Origin: Limobrevibacterium gyesilva
GTDB lineage: Bacteria; Pseudomonadota; Alphaproteobacteria; Acetobacterales; Acetobacteraceae
Reading direction: 5' to 3'
Length of the DNA stretch: 64,000 nucleotides
Assembly (NCBI RefSeq): GCF_025989185.1
Contig: NZ_JAPDNT010000003.1
Coordinates: 186,001-250,000 of the forward strand
Position 1 is the first letter of the stretch; every line of letters begins with the position of its first letter. Both the position numbers and the translations under genes were made by a program. Under the pieces are notes generated by a model. The model did no database searches. It worked only from the letters and a program-made list of their open reading frames with translations, and had not been told where the DNA came from. Below are positions 1 to 9,810 of this stretch, one piece after another.

Positions 1-504
1 CATGCCGGCTTCATGCGCCGTGTCTATCCGGGGTTCCTGCAGCTCGCCGGATTCATGGCGATGAACCTCGACCGCCACGTGGAAGCGCACTGGCAGATGT
101 TCCAGCATCTGGTGGACGGCGACGGCGAGACGCTGGGCGCCAAGCGGGGCTTCTATGAGGAATACCGCTCGGTGATGGACCTGTCGGCGGAATTCTACCT
201 GCAGACCATCAATGCGGTGTTCAAGGAACATCTGCTGCCGCGCGGGCTGTTCATGCATCGCGGCCACCGCGTGGATCCGGGGGCGATCGAGCGCACCGCC
301 GTGCTGACGGTGGAAGGCGAGCGCGACGACATCTCCGGCCTCGGCCAGACGCGCGCCACGCACGCGCTGGCCCATCGCCTGCCCGCCGACATGCGCGACC
401 ATCTGGAGCAGGTGGGCGTGGGTCATTACGGCCTGTTCAACGGCCAGCGCTTCCGCGCCGAGGTGGCGCCGCGCATCAAGCGGTTCATCCAGACGCATCG
501 GTAA
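1..504 (+). CDS. phaZ: Intracellular polyhydroxyalkanoate depolymerase, C-terminal part (5' end outside window)
   Basis: The reading frame is already open at base 1 and runs 167 codons to TAA at 502-504, so only the C-terminal part of the gene is present. The fragment has the layout of the intracellular PHB depolymerase family: a VYPGFLQLAGF segment, a LTVEGERDDISG strand-turn carrying the acidic residue of an alpha/beta hydrolase triad, and GVGHYGLFNG carrying the C-terminal histidine. Enzymes of this family hydrolyse stored poly-3-hydroxybutyrate to hydroxyacids. The nucleophile region lies outside the window. Full-length members are around 400 residues, so more than half is missing because of the window edge, not because of a visible break. 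Confidence 0.85.
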   Translation, partial: HAGFMRRVYPGFLQLAGFMAMNLDRHVEAHWQMFQHLVDGDGETLGAKRGFYEEYRSVMDLSAEFYLQTINAVFKEHLLPRGLFMHRGHRVDPGAIERTAVLTVEGERDDISGLGQTRATHALAHRLPADMRDHLEQVGVGHYGLFNGQRFRAEVAPRIKRFIQTHR

Positions 505-593
505 CGTCCGCATACCAGTGACTTCCGGGCGGGTTGGGCCGTAGTCTTCTCGCAAATGCGGCGCAATTCGTCGCGGAGCGGGAGGAGACGGGC

Positions 594-2237
<1,644 letters not shown>

Positions 2238-2984
2238 TCAGCGCCCGCCGCCGACCGGCACCAGCGCGCCGGTGACGTAGGACGCCTCGTCCGACAGCAG
2301 CCACAGGATGACTTTCGCCACTTCCTCGGCCGAGCCGGCGCGGCCCATGGGGATGACGGCCTTGAAGCGCTCGGTCCGGTCGGGCATGCCGGCCTTGGCG
2401 TGGATCTCGGTGTCGATCAGGCCGGGGTTCACGGCGTTCACGCGAATGCCGCGCGGCGCCAGCTCCTTCGCCGCGCCGATGGTGAAGCTGTCCACGGCGC
2501 CTTTCGACGCGGCGTAGTGCACCCATTCGTTGGGGCCGCCCAGCTCGGACGCGCGCGAGGAGACGTTCACGATGGCGCCGCCGGCGCCGCCGCGGTCGGT
2601 GGCCATGCGGCGCGCCGCCTCGCGCAGTGCCAGAAAGCAGCCATTGACGTTGATGCCCATCACGTCGGTGAGCATCTCGCCGGTAACGTCCTCCAGGGTG
2701 CGCGCCGGGCCGGTGATGCCGGCGTTGTTGACGAGTGCGGTCACCGGGCCGAGCGCGCGGTCCACCGCGGCGAACAGCGCCTCCGTCGCCTGCTCGTCGG
2801 CGGCGTCGGCCTGCACGGCGATGGCCTGGCCGCCGGATTTGACGATATCGGCCACCACGGCATCAGCCTGCGCCTTGCCGCGGCGATAGGACAGCGCCAC
2901 TGCGTAGCCGCGCGCGGCCGCCAGGCGGGCGACCGCGGCGCCGATGCCCTGGCTGCCGCCGGTGACCACGAGAACCTGCTTCAT
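2238..2984 (-). CDS. Short-chain dehydrogenase/reductase (FabG-like)
   Basis: This 248-residue classical SDR has the cofactor loop TGGSQGIG at residues 8-15, NNAG at 86-89, a catalytic serine in VSS (about 142) and Y157-x3-K161. It should carry out NAD(P)-dependent oxidoreduction of a hydroxyl/keto group on an unknown substrate. The start at 2984 overlaps the stop of the upstream TauD-type gene (ATGA), so it is translationally coupled as the last gene of the five-gene operon 6524-2238. A longer in-frame extension upstream lies inside the TauD gene and is not used. Its stop meets the stop of the acyl-CoA synthetase gene. Confidence 0.88.
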   Translation of the reverse strand: MKQVLVVTGGSQGIGAAVARLAAARGYAVALSYRRGKAQADAVVADIVKSGGQAIAVQADAADEQATEALFAAVDRALGPVTALVNNAGITGPARTLEDVTGEMLTDVMGINVNGCFLALREAARRMATDRGGAGGAIVNVSSRASELGGPNEWVHYAASKGAVDSFTIGAAKELAPRGIRVNAVNPGLIDTEIHAKAGMPDRTERFKAVIPMGRAGSAEEVAKVILWLLSDEASYVTGALVPVGGGR

Positions 2985-3841
2985 GCCGCGACTCCGCTGG
3001 GACGGTCGCCTTTGACGGTGGTGCGGTACATCGTGCGCGCCATGTCCGGCGGGCAGCCGGCCGCGAGGTGGATCACCGCGCGGTTGTCCCACATCACCAT
3101 GTCGCCGTCCTGCCAGCGATGGCGATAGATGATGTCAGGCGCGATGGAAGCGGCGAAAAGCTGGTCGAGGATGGCGCGGCTTTCGTCCTCGGGAATGCCG
3201 AGGATGCGGGTGGTGAAGCCCTCGCTGACGAACAGCGCGCGCTTGCCGGTTTCCGGGTGCACGCGCACGACGGGATGCACGACCGGCGGCACCTCGGCGC
3301 GCTGCGCCGCCGACAGGTCCGGCCGCACGCCCATGGTGTCGCGCTGCCTGACCACGCGGGCGGCGTAGTCGTGCTCGGCCTGCAATCCGTCGAGCCTGGC
3401 CCGCAACGGCGCCGGCAGATTGGCATAGGCGGCGACCATGCTGGCGAACAGCGTGTCGCCGCCTTCGGCCGGCAGCACCTTGGCATGCAGCAGCGAGCCC
3501 AGGCTCGGCTCGGCCTTGTAGGACAGGTCGGAATGCCAGTAGCGGCCGGCGTCGGCCAGACCGATATTCCGGCCGTCGCGTTTTTCGTTGGAGACGAGAA
3601 GGATCTCCGGGAATTCGGGGTGCAGGAACTGGCGCATCACATGGTATTCGAGCGCGCCGAAGCGGCGGCTGAACGCCACGTGCTGGGCGGGGGTCAGCGC
3701 TTGCTGGCCGCGGAACACCACGACGGAATAACGGTTGAACGTGGCGCGCACGGCGGCGAACACCTCGTCCGGCAACGGGCCCGACAGATCGAGGCCGATG
3801 ATCTCCGCACCCAGCACCGGATGCAGCGCGTTGACCTGCAT
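2981..3841 (-). CDS. TauD/TfdA-family Fe(II)/2-oxoglutarate dioxygenase
   Basis: This 286-residue protein belongs to the taurine/2,4-D dioxygenase family, which hydroxylates small organic acids using Fe(II), O2 and 2-oxoglutarate. The facial triad is visible: H103-S-D105 in YWHSDLSY and a distal histidine at about 258 in AVIHLAAG, followed by arginines (about 269-273) that would bind the 2-oxoglutarate carboxylate. The start at 3841 is chosen because GGGAGG precedes it; a start 16 codons upstream lacks one. It is the fourth gene of a minus-strand operon and overlaps the downstream SDR by 4 bp. The substrate is unknown; sulfonate use is only one possibility. Confidence 0.88.
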   Translation of the reverse strand: MQVNALHPVLGAEIIGLDLSGPLPDEVFAAVRATFNRYSVVVFRGQQALTPAQHVAFSRRFGALEYHVMRQFLHPEFPEILLVSNEKRDGRNIGLADAGRYWHSDLSYKAEPSLGSLLHAKVLPAEGGDTLFASMVAAYANLPAPLRARLDGLQAEHDYAARVVRQRDTMGVRPDLSAAQRAEVPPVVHPVVRVHPETGKRALFVSEGFTTRILGIPEDESRAILDQLFAASIAPDIIYRHRWQDGDMVMWDNRAVIHLAAGCPPDMARTMYRTTVKGDRPSGVAA

Positions 3842-3934
3842 GGCAATTCCCTCCCGCATGCGCCGCGCGGCTTGCGCGGCCGCTCGCACGGCTGCTGAAT
3901 GCTATCAGCTTCCGCGGTGCCGTCGAGACGCGGG

Positions 3935-4765
3935 TTACTCCTGGAACTGCAGGACCACGCCCATGGTTTGCGTGGCGGGCACCAGCAGCCGCGTGGCCTC
4001 GCGGCGCACGCCCTCGGCCTGCACGGCACCGGCCGCCTGCGCGAGGGAGCGGGTACGCAGGACCAGGGCGGCCATGTATTCGTCGCGCGTGTCGCCCTGG
4101 GGTGCGGCATCGCCGAAGCGGCGGGCCAGCTCGGCCGGAGTCACCACGTCCATGCTGGTCAGGCCGGCGACCAGGCGCAGACCTCCGGCGATCGGCTGCA
4201 CCGCGCCATCGCCGAACATGCGGCGGAACAGCGCGCCCAGGCGCTGCGGCGCCGCCGCCGCGATCACCGCCTGGGCCACGTCGACCACGCCATTGGGGTG
4301 ATGGCGCCATTCGTCGCGCCAGACCAGGTCGCGGGTGAGGTGGTGGCAGAAATACAGCCGCCCGGCAGGCGTCGTGTCGTTGGGCAGGCGCACGGTGCGG
4401 AACACCGCATCGCGCGTGCCGTCCGGCAGTTCGACGGGACGGGAGAATTCTCCGGGCGGCGGACACGAGACTCCTGCCCCGCCGAGGGCCGCGTGCAATG
4501 CCGCGGAGTCCTCGGTGCCCCATACCAGGCCGTTCAGCCCGATCGGCCAGCCCAGGATGTCCGTGCGCCCGGCCGTGCCCGGCGGCACGCCGATCAGTTC
4601 CAGGTAGTTGGTGGCGAAGATCGCGAGATGGTTGATCGAGCCGAGCGTGTGATGGCCGCGCGGCGTCATGGCGAAGCCGAGGCGCCGGTAGGTCTCGACG
4701 GCTGCGTCCATGCCGTCATGGACGTTGACCACGACGTGATCGAGGGTTGGCACCGGCAGCGTCAT
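3935..4765 (-). CDS. VOC-superfamily (glyoxalase-like) protein
   Basis: This 276-residue protein opens with a vicinal-oxygen-chelate fold signature, TLDHVVVNVHD, in which the histidine is a typical metal ligand, and continues with alternating strands ending LVWGTEDSAALHAAL. It most resembles the glyoxalase-like domain group (PF13468 type), whose members are mostly uncharacterised. It lies between a two-domain VOC protein and a TauD-type dioxygenase on the same strand, so the operon encodes three probable metal-dependent oxygen-chemistry enzymes in a row. A precise reaction cannot be assigned. Confidence 0.7.
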   Translation of the reverse strand: MTLPVPTLDHVVVNVHDGMDAAVETYRRLGFAMTPRGHHTLGSINHLAIFATNYLELIGVPPGTAGRTDILGWPIGLNGLVWGTEDSAALHAALGGAGVSCPPPGEFSRPVELPDGTRDAVFRTVRLPNDTTPAGRLYFCHHLTRDLVWRDEWRHHPNGVVDVAQAVIAAAAPQRLGALFRRMFGDGAVQPIAGGLRLVAGLTSMDVVTPAELARRFGDAAPQGDTRDEYMAALVLRTRSLAQAAGAVQAEGVRREATRLLVPATQTMGVVLQFQE

Positions 4766-4818
4766 GACAGTCCTTCGTTCACGGTCGCGCGCGGATAGTC
4801 CCCGGACCGGATCAGAGC

Positions 4819-5715
4819 CTATTCGGCCGGCATCGACCAGACCAGGGCCTCATGGCCGGGGGCGTAGCGATTGTTGGTCTGCTCGGGATTCCGGTTCACG
4901 AGGACGCGGGCATACATCGGGTGCCGCATGCTGCGCACCTCGTGCTCGATCGTCGCCAGCGTCGCCCCGGTGTCGATGTCCACGATGTTCTCGAACCGAT
5001 ACTGGTGCTGGTTGCTCTCCTCGGTGATCAGCCCCCGCTCCTGCAGGCGGCGATGCGGGCCGGAGAAATCGGCCAGCGCGATCTGGATGTGGTGGCCGTC
5101 GAACGGCGGCAGCGCGCGTCCGGTTTCGCGGAACAGCAGGCTCTCGCCCAGCCCCACGGGGACGCGGGCGAAAGCGCCCTGCGCGTCGGCGCCGGCGGTG
5201 GCCGGGCTGCCCAGGACCTGCGTGTAGAACCGCGCGATCGCTTCGCTGGTGCCCGGCGCCGTGTCGATTTCCACATAGGGCATGCCCTGGACCATCCGGC
5301 CGAACCGCGCGGCGTCCGGCGCATGGCAGCGGATGCGGTTGCCCCAGGGGCAGGCGACCTCGATCACGTCGCGCTGCGCGGTGTAGCTGAATTTCGTGCC
5401 GGCCAGCCGCGGCCGCACCACCTCCAGCCGCTGCGCCAGCGCCGCCAGATCCGGCACCACCAGCCCGGTGGTGCCGCGCAGCACCTGCGGCTCGCCGAGC
5501 GGCAGATGGAACTGGCAGGTGCCCACGTTGATCCACATGTTGTCGACGCCGACCACCAGATAGGGATCGCGGGTCAAGCCCAGGCCCATCACGTAGAACA
5601 GCGTGGCCAGGCGCTGGTCGGGCACGCGCACATTCACGTGCCCGAGCTCGACGATGTTGCCGATGTCCTCGGCGGTGCGGTCATAGACGGGGCGGGCCGG
5701 CTGCACGTCGTTCAT
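4819..5715 (-). CDS. Two-domain VOC-family protein (extradiol-dioxygenase-like fold)
   Basis: This 298-residue protein has two VOC modules, the first beginning LGHVNVRVPD (about residue 22) and the second MPYVEIDTAPGTSEAIARFYTQ (about 150). A late HHIQIALADF and ATIEHEVR supply histidine and glutamate residues of the kind that bind metal in this fold. Two-module architecture is typical of type-I extradiol dioxygenases, but closer assignment is not possible by eye. The start at 5715 lies 11 bp after the stop of the crotonase gene. A much longer open frame upstream is antisense read-through of the crotonase region and was rejected. Confidence 0.72.
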   Translation of the reverse strand: MNDVQPARPVYDRTAEDIGNIVELGHVNVRVPDQRLATLFYVMGLGLTRDPYLVVGVDNMWINVGTCQFHLPLGEPQVLRGTTGLVVPDLAALAQRLEVVRPRLAGTKFSYTAQRDVIEVACPWGNRIRCHAPDAARFGRMVQGMPYVEIDTAPGTSEAIARFYTQVLGSPATAGADAQGAFARVPVGLGESLLFRETGRALPPFDGHHIQIALADFSGPHRRLQERGLITEESNQHQYRFENIVDIDTGATLATIEHEVRSMRHPMYARVLVNRNPEQTNNRYAPGHEALVWSMPAE

Positions 5716-5726
5716 GCGGTGTCTCC

Positions 5727-6524
5727 CTATGTGCCCGTCCAGCTGGGCGCGCGTTTCGCCAGGAAGGCGTCGATGCCCTCGCCGGCGTCGCGCGTCAGCA
5801 TGTTGCGGGTCATGACCTCGGATGCGTAGCGATAGGCCGCGGCCAGTTCCATCTCGGCCTGGCGGTAGAACGCCTCCTTGCCGATCGCAAGCGTCAGCGG
5901 GCTTTTCGCCGCGATCCGCCCGGCCAGCTCGGCCACGGCGCCGTCCAGCCCGGCCTCGGGCACGACGCGGTTGACCAGGCCGATCTCGCGTGCCCGCGCG
6001 GCGTCGATCAGCTCGCCGGTCAGCAGCATCTCCATGGCCGGCTTGCGCCCGACGGCGCGCGACAGCGCCACCATCGGGGTGGAGCAGAACAGGCCGATAT
6101 TGACGCCGGGGGTGGCGAAGCGCGCGGTGTCGGCGGCCACCGCGAGGTCGCAGCTTGCCACCAGCTGGCAGCCGGCGGCGGTGGCGACGCCGTGCACCCG
6201 GGCGATCACCGGCTTGGGCAGGCGGACGATGCGCAGCATCAGCGCCGAGCACTGGGCGAACAATGCCGCATAGGCTTCGGCGCCGGGATTGGCGCGCAGC
6301 TCCCGCAGGTCGTGCCCGGCGCAGAAGGCCGGGCCGGCGCCGGCGATCACCACCACGCGCACCGACGGGTCATCCGCGAGGGCCGCGAGGGCGTCGTCCA
6401 GCGCCGCCATCAGGCCCACGGACAGCGCATTGCGCGCCTGCGGGCGGTTCAGGGTCAGCCACGCCACCCCGTCGCGGTCGGCGCGCAGCAGCAACGGCTC
6501 ATTGATCGGCGTCTGGACAGTCAT
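5727..6524 (-). CDS. Crotonase-fold protein, ECHDC3-like (lacks hydratase glutamates)
   Basis: This 265-residue enoyl-CoA hydratase/isomerase family protein has the oxyanion-hole segment AFCAGHDLREL (67-77) and the helix HGVATAAGCQLVASCDLAV (111-129). The two glutamates used by true enoyl-CoA hydratases are absent: Q120 replaces the first, and the second site reads GVNIGLFCSTP, a segment characteristic of the ECHDC3 subgroup, whose activity is poorly defined. The start at 6524 has GGAGGG upstream. It is the first gene of the minus-strand operon that continues through two VOC proteins, TauD and SDR. Binding of an acyl-CoA is likely; classical hydration is doubtful. Confidence 0.82.
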   Translation of the reverse strand: MTVQTPINEPLLLRADRDGVAWLTLNRPQARNALSVGLMAALDDALAALADDPSVRVVVIAGAGPAFCAGHDLRELRANPGAEAYAALFAQCSALMLRIVRLPKPVIARVHGVATAAGCQLVASCDLAVAADTARFATPGVNIGLFCSTPMVALSRAVGRKPAMEMLLTGELIDAARAREIGLVNRVVPEAGLDGAVAELAGRIAAKSPLTLAIGKEAFYRQAEMELAAAYRYASEVMTRNMLTRDAGEGIDAFLAKRAPSWTGT

Positions 6525-6602
6525 GGCGCGCCCTCCCGCAAGCCGCCGCATGTTCCGCCTTTCGGCCGCGGCTTCCAAGAGGCTTGCGGGCGGCGGCGCG
6601 GA

Positions 6603-6992
6603 TCAGGGGTGCTTCGCCTGCCAGGCGCGCATGAAGGCGATCTCCTGCTCCTGGGCGGCGACGATGTCCTGGGCGAGCTTGCGGATCTCCGGGTCCGAGC
6701 CGTATTGCAGCACGACCTTGGCCATGTCGATGGCGCCCTGGTGATGCGCGATCATGCCGGCCACGAAATCCTTGTCGGCGTCGCCGCTGTAGTGGATGTC
6801 CATGTCGTGGTGCATTTTCGCCATCCCCTGCATATACGCCTGGGTGGCGGGCGACTCTGCTGGCGGCGCGCCCATGCCGTGACGCATGGGCATCTGCGAC
6901 GACGGCTGCGGCGCCTGGGCCACCGCCGCTCCGGCGGCGACCGCGATGGCAACGGCGATGACAAGAATGTGCGGATACCTGGCGCGGGCCAT
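6603..6992 (-). CDS. DUF305 (CopM-like) periplasmic metal-binding protein
   Basis: This 129-residue secreted protein has a signal peptide ([21 protein letters not shown], cleavage near AVAQA) followed by a Met/His-rich helical DUF305 domain: [21 protein letters not shown], and the hallmark [20 protein letters not shown]305 proteins are four-helix bundles, several of which bind copper or silver in the periplasm. It starts 23 bp after the stop of the CopZ-like gene and is probably cotranscribed with it from the CueR-type promoter at 7248-7279, so a role in copper buffering is inferred. Confidence 0.82.
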   Translation of the reverse strand: MARARYPHILVIAVAIAVAAGAAVAQAPQPSSQMPMRHGMGAPPAESPATQAYMQGMAKMHHDMDIHYSGDADKDFVAGMIAHHQGAIDMAKVVLQYGSDPEIRKLAQDIVAAQEQEIAFMRAWQAKHP

Positions 6993-7015
6993 GTCTGGAT
7001 TCCCTGGCTGGGTTA

Positions 7016-7219
7016 TCAGGTGGCGCGCAGCGCCGGCGTGAAGCCGGCCGCGCGCATCGCCTCGGCAAGGCGTTCGGGCTCGGCGGGACCGGCGATACGC
7101 ACCTGGCGCGCCGGCAGGTCAGCCTGCACCGTAGCCGACGGCGCCACCGCCTGCACGGCGACGGTGATCGCGCGAATGCATCCCTCGCAGGTCATGTCGG
7201 GAACGTCGAAGGTGGGCAT
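7016..7219 (-). CDS. copZ: Heavy-metal-associated (HMA) domain copper chaperone
   Basis: This 67-residue single-domain protein has the ferredoxin-like HMA fold and the metal-binding motif MTCEGC at residues 9-14 (C11 and C14 bind Cu(I)). Such proteins ferry cytosolic Cu(I) to exporters or regulators. A GAGGAGAA ribosome-binding site precedes the ATG. The gene is divergent from cueR and preceded by a 19-bp-spacer promoter overlapped by the CueR operator dyad, so it should be copper-induced. No P-type copper ATPase is found in this window, so the delivery partner must be elsewhere. Confidence 0.85.
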   Translation of the reverse strand: MPTFDVPDMTCEGCIRAITVAVQAVAPSATVQADLPARQVRIAGPAEPERLAEAMRAAGFTPALRAT

Positions 7220-7247
7220 CGATTCTCCTCTGCGTCTGATGCGCTGC

Positions 7248-7279
7248 AGGCTTCACCTTCCCATGATAGGAAGGTCAAG
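7248..7279. promoter_or_regulatory. CueR operator and 19-bp-spacer promoter for the copZ-like gene
   Basis: The dyad ACCTTCC-N7-GGAAGGT is at 7255-7275; extended to 11-bp arms it has one mismatch. This is the established CueR/MerR-type operator pattern. On the minus strand TTGACC (7278-7273) and AAGCCT (7253-7248) are separated by 19 bp, the over-long spacer that MerR-family activators untwist. The site points toward the CopZ-like gene and lies 24 bp from the first candidate cueR start, so autoregulation is likely. Confidence 0.85.
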
Positions 7280-7317
7280 CGGCGTCGCGCCGCAAGGGCA
7301 GCATGGGCAAGGACGAC

Positions 7318-7707
7318 ATGAATATCGGCGCGGCCGCGGCGGCATCCGGCGTCTCCGCGAAGATGATCCGGCACTACGAGCAGATCGGGCTGATCCCGCC
7401 CGCCACGCGGTCGGCGGTCGGATATCGGCATTACGATGCGGCCGGCATCCACACGCTCACTTTCATCCGCCGCGCGCGGGACCTCGGCTTCCCGCTCGAG
7501 GAGATCCGCCAGCTCCTGGCGCTGTGGCGCGACCGGCAGCGGCCGAGCGCGGACGTGAAGGCGGTGGCGCTGCGGCACGTCGCCGCGCTGGAAGCCAAGG
7601 CCGAGGCGCTGCGGGCGATGAGCCGTACGCTGCAGGCGCTGGCCGAGCATTGCCATGGCGACAGCCGCCCCGACTGCCCGATCCTCGACGAATTGGCGGG
7701 GTCCTGA
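7318..7707 (+). CDS. cueR: Cu(I)-responsive MerR-family regulator CueR
   Basis: This 129-residue MerR-type activator has an N-terminal winged helix (MNIGAAAAASGVSAKMIRHYE), a RHYD wing, a long dimerisation helix and a C-terminal metal loop with C112-x7-C120 (CHGDSRPDC). The number, spacing and position of these cysteines match E. coli CueR (C112/C120), which binds a single Cu(I). The ATG at 7318 fits the family start and has AAGGA just upstream; another ATG 15 bp upstream would add five residues. It is divergent from the CopZ/DUF305 genes across a CueR operator. Confidence 0.92.
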   Translation: MNIGAAAAASGVSAKMIRHYEQIGLIPPATRSAVGYRHYDAAGIHTLTFIRRARDLGFPLEEIRQLLALWRDRQRPSADVKAVALRHVAALEAKAEALRAMSRTLQALAEHCHGDSRPDCPILDELAGS

Positions 7708-7783
7708 CGGCGGGCTTGAGCACCGCCCCCCGGCACGGCACGCTGCTCCGCCGCACCGCGGCCAGCAACGGGGAGAGACGGAT

Positions 7784-8671
7784 GTGACCGACATCATGAC
7801 CGGCGCCATCGGCTTCGACGTTCCGCCCCTCGCCTGCGACTGCCACATGCACGTGTTCGGCGCGCCCGACCGCTATCCGCCCGCGGCCACCCGCGCCTAC
7901 ACGCCGACCGAGGCGCCGCTGGCCCGGTATCGCGCCCTGGCGACGGCGCTCGGCCTGCAGCGCGTGGTGCTGGTGCAGCCCAGCGCCTACGGCACCGACA
8001 ATGCCTGCATGCTCGACGCCTTGCGCACGCTGCCCGGGGCCACGCGCGGCGTCGCGGTGATCGATGACGCGACGCCGGAGGCAGCGCTCGACGAGATGCA
8101 GCGCCTGGGCGTGCGCGGCATCCGCCTGAACCTGGTCAGCAACGGCATCCCCGACGCGGCCGAAGCAACGGCAGCCCTGCGCGCCGCGGCGGCACGGGTG
8201 GCGCCGCGCGGCTGGCACGTGCAGATCTTCGTCCCCCCTACCCTGCTGCAGGCGCTGGTCCCCGCCATCCGCGCCCTACCGGTGCCCGTCGTGATCGACC
8301 ACATGGGCGGCGCCGACGCCCGGTTGGGCGCCAGCCAGCCGGGCCTCGACGAACTGGTCGCGCTGCTGGCGGAAGGCGGCTGCTGGGTGAAAGTGTCCGG
8401 CGCCAACCGCGTGTCGCGCCAGCCGGCGGGGTTCGCCGATGCGCGGCCGATCATGCGGGCGCTGATCGCCGCCAATCCCGAGCGCGTGGTGTGGGGCACA
8501 GACTGGCCGCATATCGGCCCGCACGACGTCGGCGCGCCGAAGACCGTGATCTATATGCCGCACGACAATGCCGGCCTGCTGCGCCTGCTGGGCGAGGCCG
8601 CCCCGGATGCACAGCTGCGCCGGCGTATCCTGGTGGACAATCCGCAACGGCTCTACGGATTCGACGCCTGA
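7784..8671 (+). CDS. Amidohydrolase-2 family hydrolase, LigI (PDC hydrolase)-like
   Basis: This 295-residue TIM-barrel metal hydrolase has an N-terminal H21-x-H23 motif (CDCHMHVFGAPDRYPP), a VIDHMGG strand with a further histidine, and a late GTDWPH aspartate motif. The CHMHVFG...RYPP...YTP opening is characteristic of 2-pyrone-4,6-dicarboxylate hydrolase relatives, which open lactones in protocatechuate or lignin-aromatic breakdown; many members have other substrates. GTG at 7784 is taken as the start because GGGGAGAG lies about 8 bases upstream, whereas ATG at 7796 is too far from it. The haloacetate-dehalogenase-like gene follows after 16 bp. Confidence 0.8.
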   Translation: MTDIMTGAIGFDVPPLACDCHMHVFGAPDRYPPAATRAYTPTEAPLARYRALATALGLQRVVLVQPSAYGTDNACMLDALRTLPGATRGVAVIDDATPEAALDEMQRLGVRGIRLNLVSNGIPDAAEATAALRAAAARVAPRGWHVQIFVPPTLLQALVPAIRALPVPVVIDHMGGADARLGASQPGLDELVALLAEGGCWVKVSGANRVSRQPAGFADARPIMRALIAANPERVVWGTDWPHIGPHDVGAPKTVIYMPHDNAGLLRLLGEAAPDAQLRRRILVDNPQRLYGFDA

Positions 8672-8687
8672 CAGACCGGAGGGGACG

Positions 8688-9569
8688 ATGTTCTTCGACG
8701 GCTTCACATTGACGCATGTGGACGTGGATGGCGGCGCGATCCGCCTGCGCCATGGCGGCTCCGGCCCGCCGCTGCTGCTGCTGCACGGCAATCCGCAGAC
8801 GCATGCGATGTGGCACAAGGTGGCGCCGATTCTGGCGCGGCGGTTCACCGTGGTCTGCCCCGACCTGCGCGGCTACGGCGGCAGCCTGAAGCCGCCGGCC
8901 ACGCCCGATCATGCGCCCTATGCCAAGCGCGCCATGGCGCGCGACATGGTCCGCGTGATGGAGGCGCTCGGCCACACGCGCTTCCGGGTCGCCAGCCACG
9001 ACCGCGGTGCCCGGGTTGCGCACCGGCTGGCGCTGGATTTCCCCGACCGCGTCGAGCGCCTTGCGGTGCTGGACATCGTGCCGACCATCGAGCATTTCGA
9101 ACGCGCCAACATGGAGTTCGCGCTCGGCTACTACCACTGGTTCTGGTTCGCGCAGCCGCACCCATTCCCCGAGAACCTGATCGATGCCGCTCCGGAATTG
9201 TGGTTCCGCGCCCATACCGGCCGGGAACCGAAGGGTCCCGATTTCTTCGCCCCCGAGGCGCTCGCCGACTATCTCGCCGCCGTGCGCTCGCCCGAGATGA
9301 TCCGCGGCATGTGCGAGGACTACCGCGCCGCCGCCACGATCGACCTGGTGCACGACCGCGAGAGCCGCGCCGCCGGCACGCGCGTGCAATGCCCGCTGCT
9401 GGTGCTGTGGGGGGAGAAGGGGAAGATCGGCCGCTGGTACTCGCCGCTGAAGATCTGGGGCGGCTATTGCGACAAGGACGTCACCGGCTTCCCGGTCGGC
9501 TCCGGCCACTATCTGGCCGAGGAAGCGCCGGAGGAAGTGCTTCAGAGATTTGCGGATTTCTTCGGGTGA
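8688..9569 (+). CDS. Alpha/beta hydrolase, fluoroacetate/haloacetate dehalogenase-like
   Basis: This 293-residue alpha/beta hydrolase has HGNPQTHAMW (33-42), the nucleophile motif HDRGAR with D105 and flanking R106/R109, and H274 in GSGHYLAEE. The D-R-x-x-R arrangement matches the carboxylate-binding arginines of fluoroacetate dehalogenase. Residues H150-W151 in YYHWFWFAQ match the His-Trp pair that binds fluoride in that enzyme, and the LDFPDRVERLAVLDIVPT segment is also similar. Haloalkanoate dehalogenation is therefore plausible; epoxide-hydrolase relatives share the fold. GGAGGGGAC precedes the ATG. It is probably cotranscribed with the upstream amidohydrolase. Confidence 0.8.
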   Translation: MFFDGFTLTHVDVDGGAIRLRHGGSGPPLLLLHGNPQTHAMWHKVAPILARRFTVVCPDLRGYGGSLKPPATPDHAPYAKRAMARDMVRVMEALGHTRFRVASHDRGARVAHRLALDFPDRVERLAVLDIVPTIEHFERANMEFALGYYHWFWFAQPHPFPENLIDAAPELWFRAHTGREPKGPDFFAPEALADYLAAVRSPEMIRGMCEDYRAAATIDLVHDRESRAAGTRVQCPLLVLWGEKGKIGRWYSPLKIWGGYCDKDVTGFPVGSGHYLAEEAPEEVLQRFADFFG

Positions 9570-9618
9570 ACGGAGTCATACCGGCGGCTCTGTCCGATGA
9601 CCGTTTCGGGTGGAGGCG

Positions 9619-9765
9619 GTGAGAAAACACAATTGTCGGCGGCAATCACGCAATGATCTATCAAGGGCGACCAGCTTGGCAGGCGGAAAGATTCAAAGTG
9701 GCGCATGACAGAGCCGCATAATTGCTCATTGACGTTGCGGTATGTCGCTTCCACACAGCCTCGGT
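9619..9765 (+). repeat. Left copy of ~147-bp MITE-like repeat flanking the NACHT gene
   Basis: This non-coding segment aligns end to end with 11695-11840 in the same orientation. Shared blocks include GAAAACACA, TTCAAAG-GCGCA, ATTGCTC-TTG-CGTT-CGG and CACACAGCC-GGT. Similarity continues weakly about 15 bp further left (TTCGGGT). Its ends are imperfect inverted repeats (GTGAGAAAACAC against the complement of CGCTTCCACACAGCC). The copy ends 45 bp from the NACHT stop codon. No open frame inside it looks real. Confidence 0.7.
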
Positions 9766-9810
9766 GGGAAGCGGACGTCTACCGGACGAACGAAGACGCA
9801 AGCTTTATTG

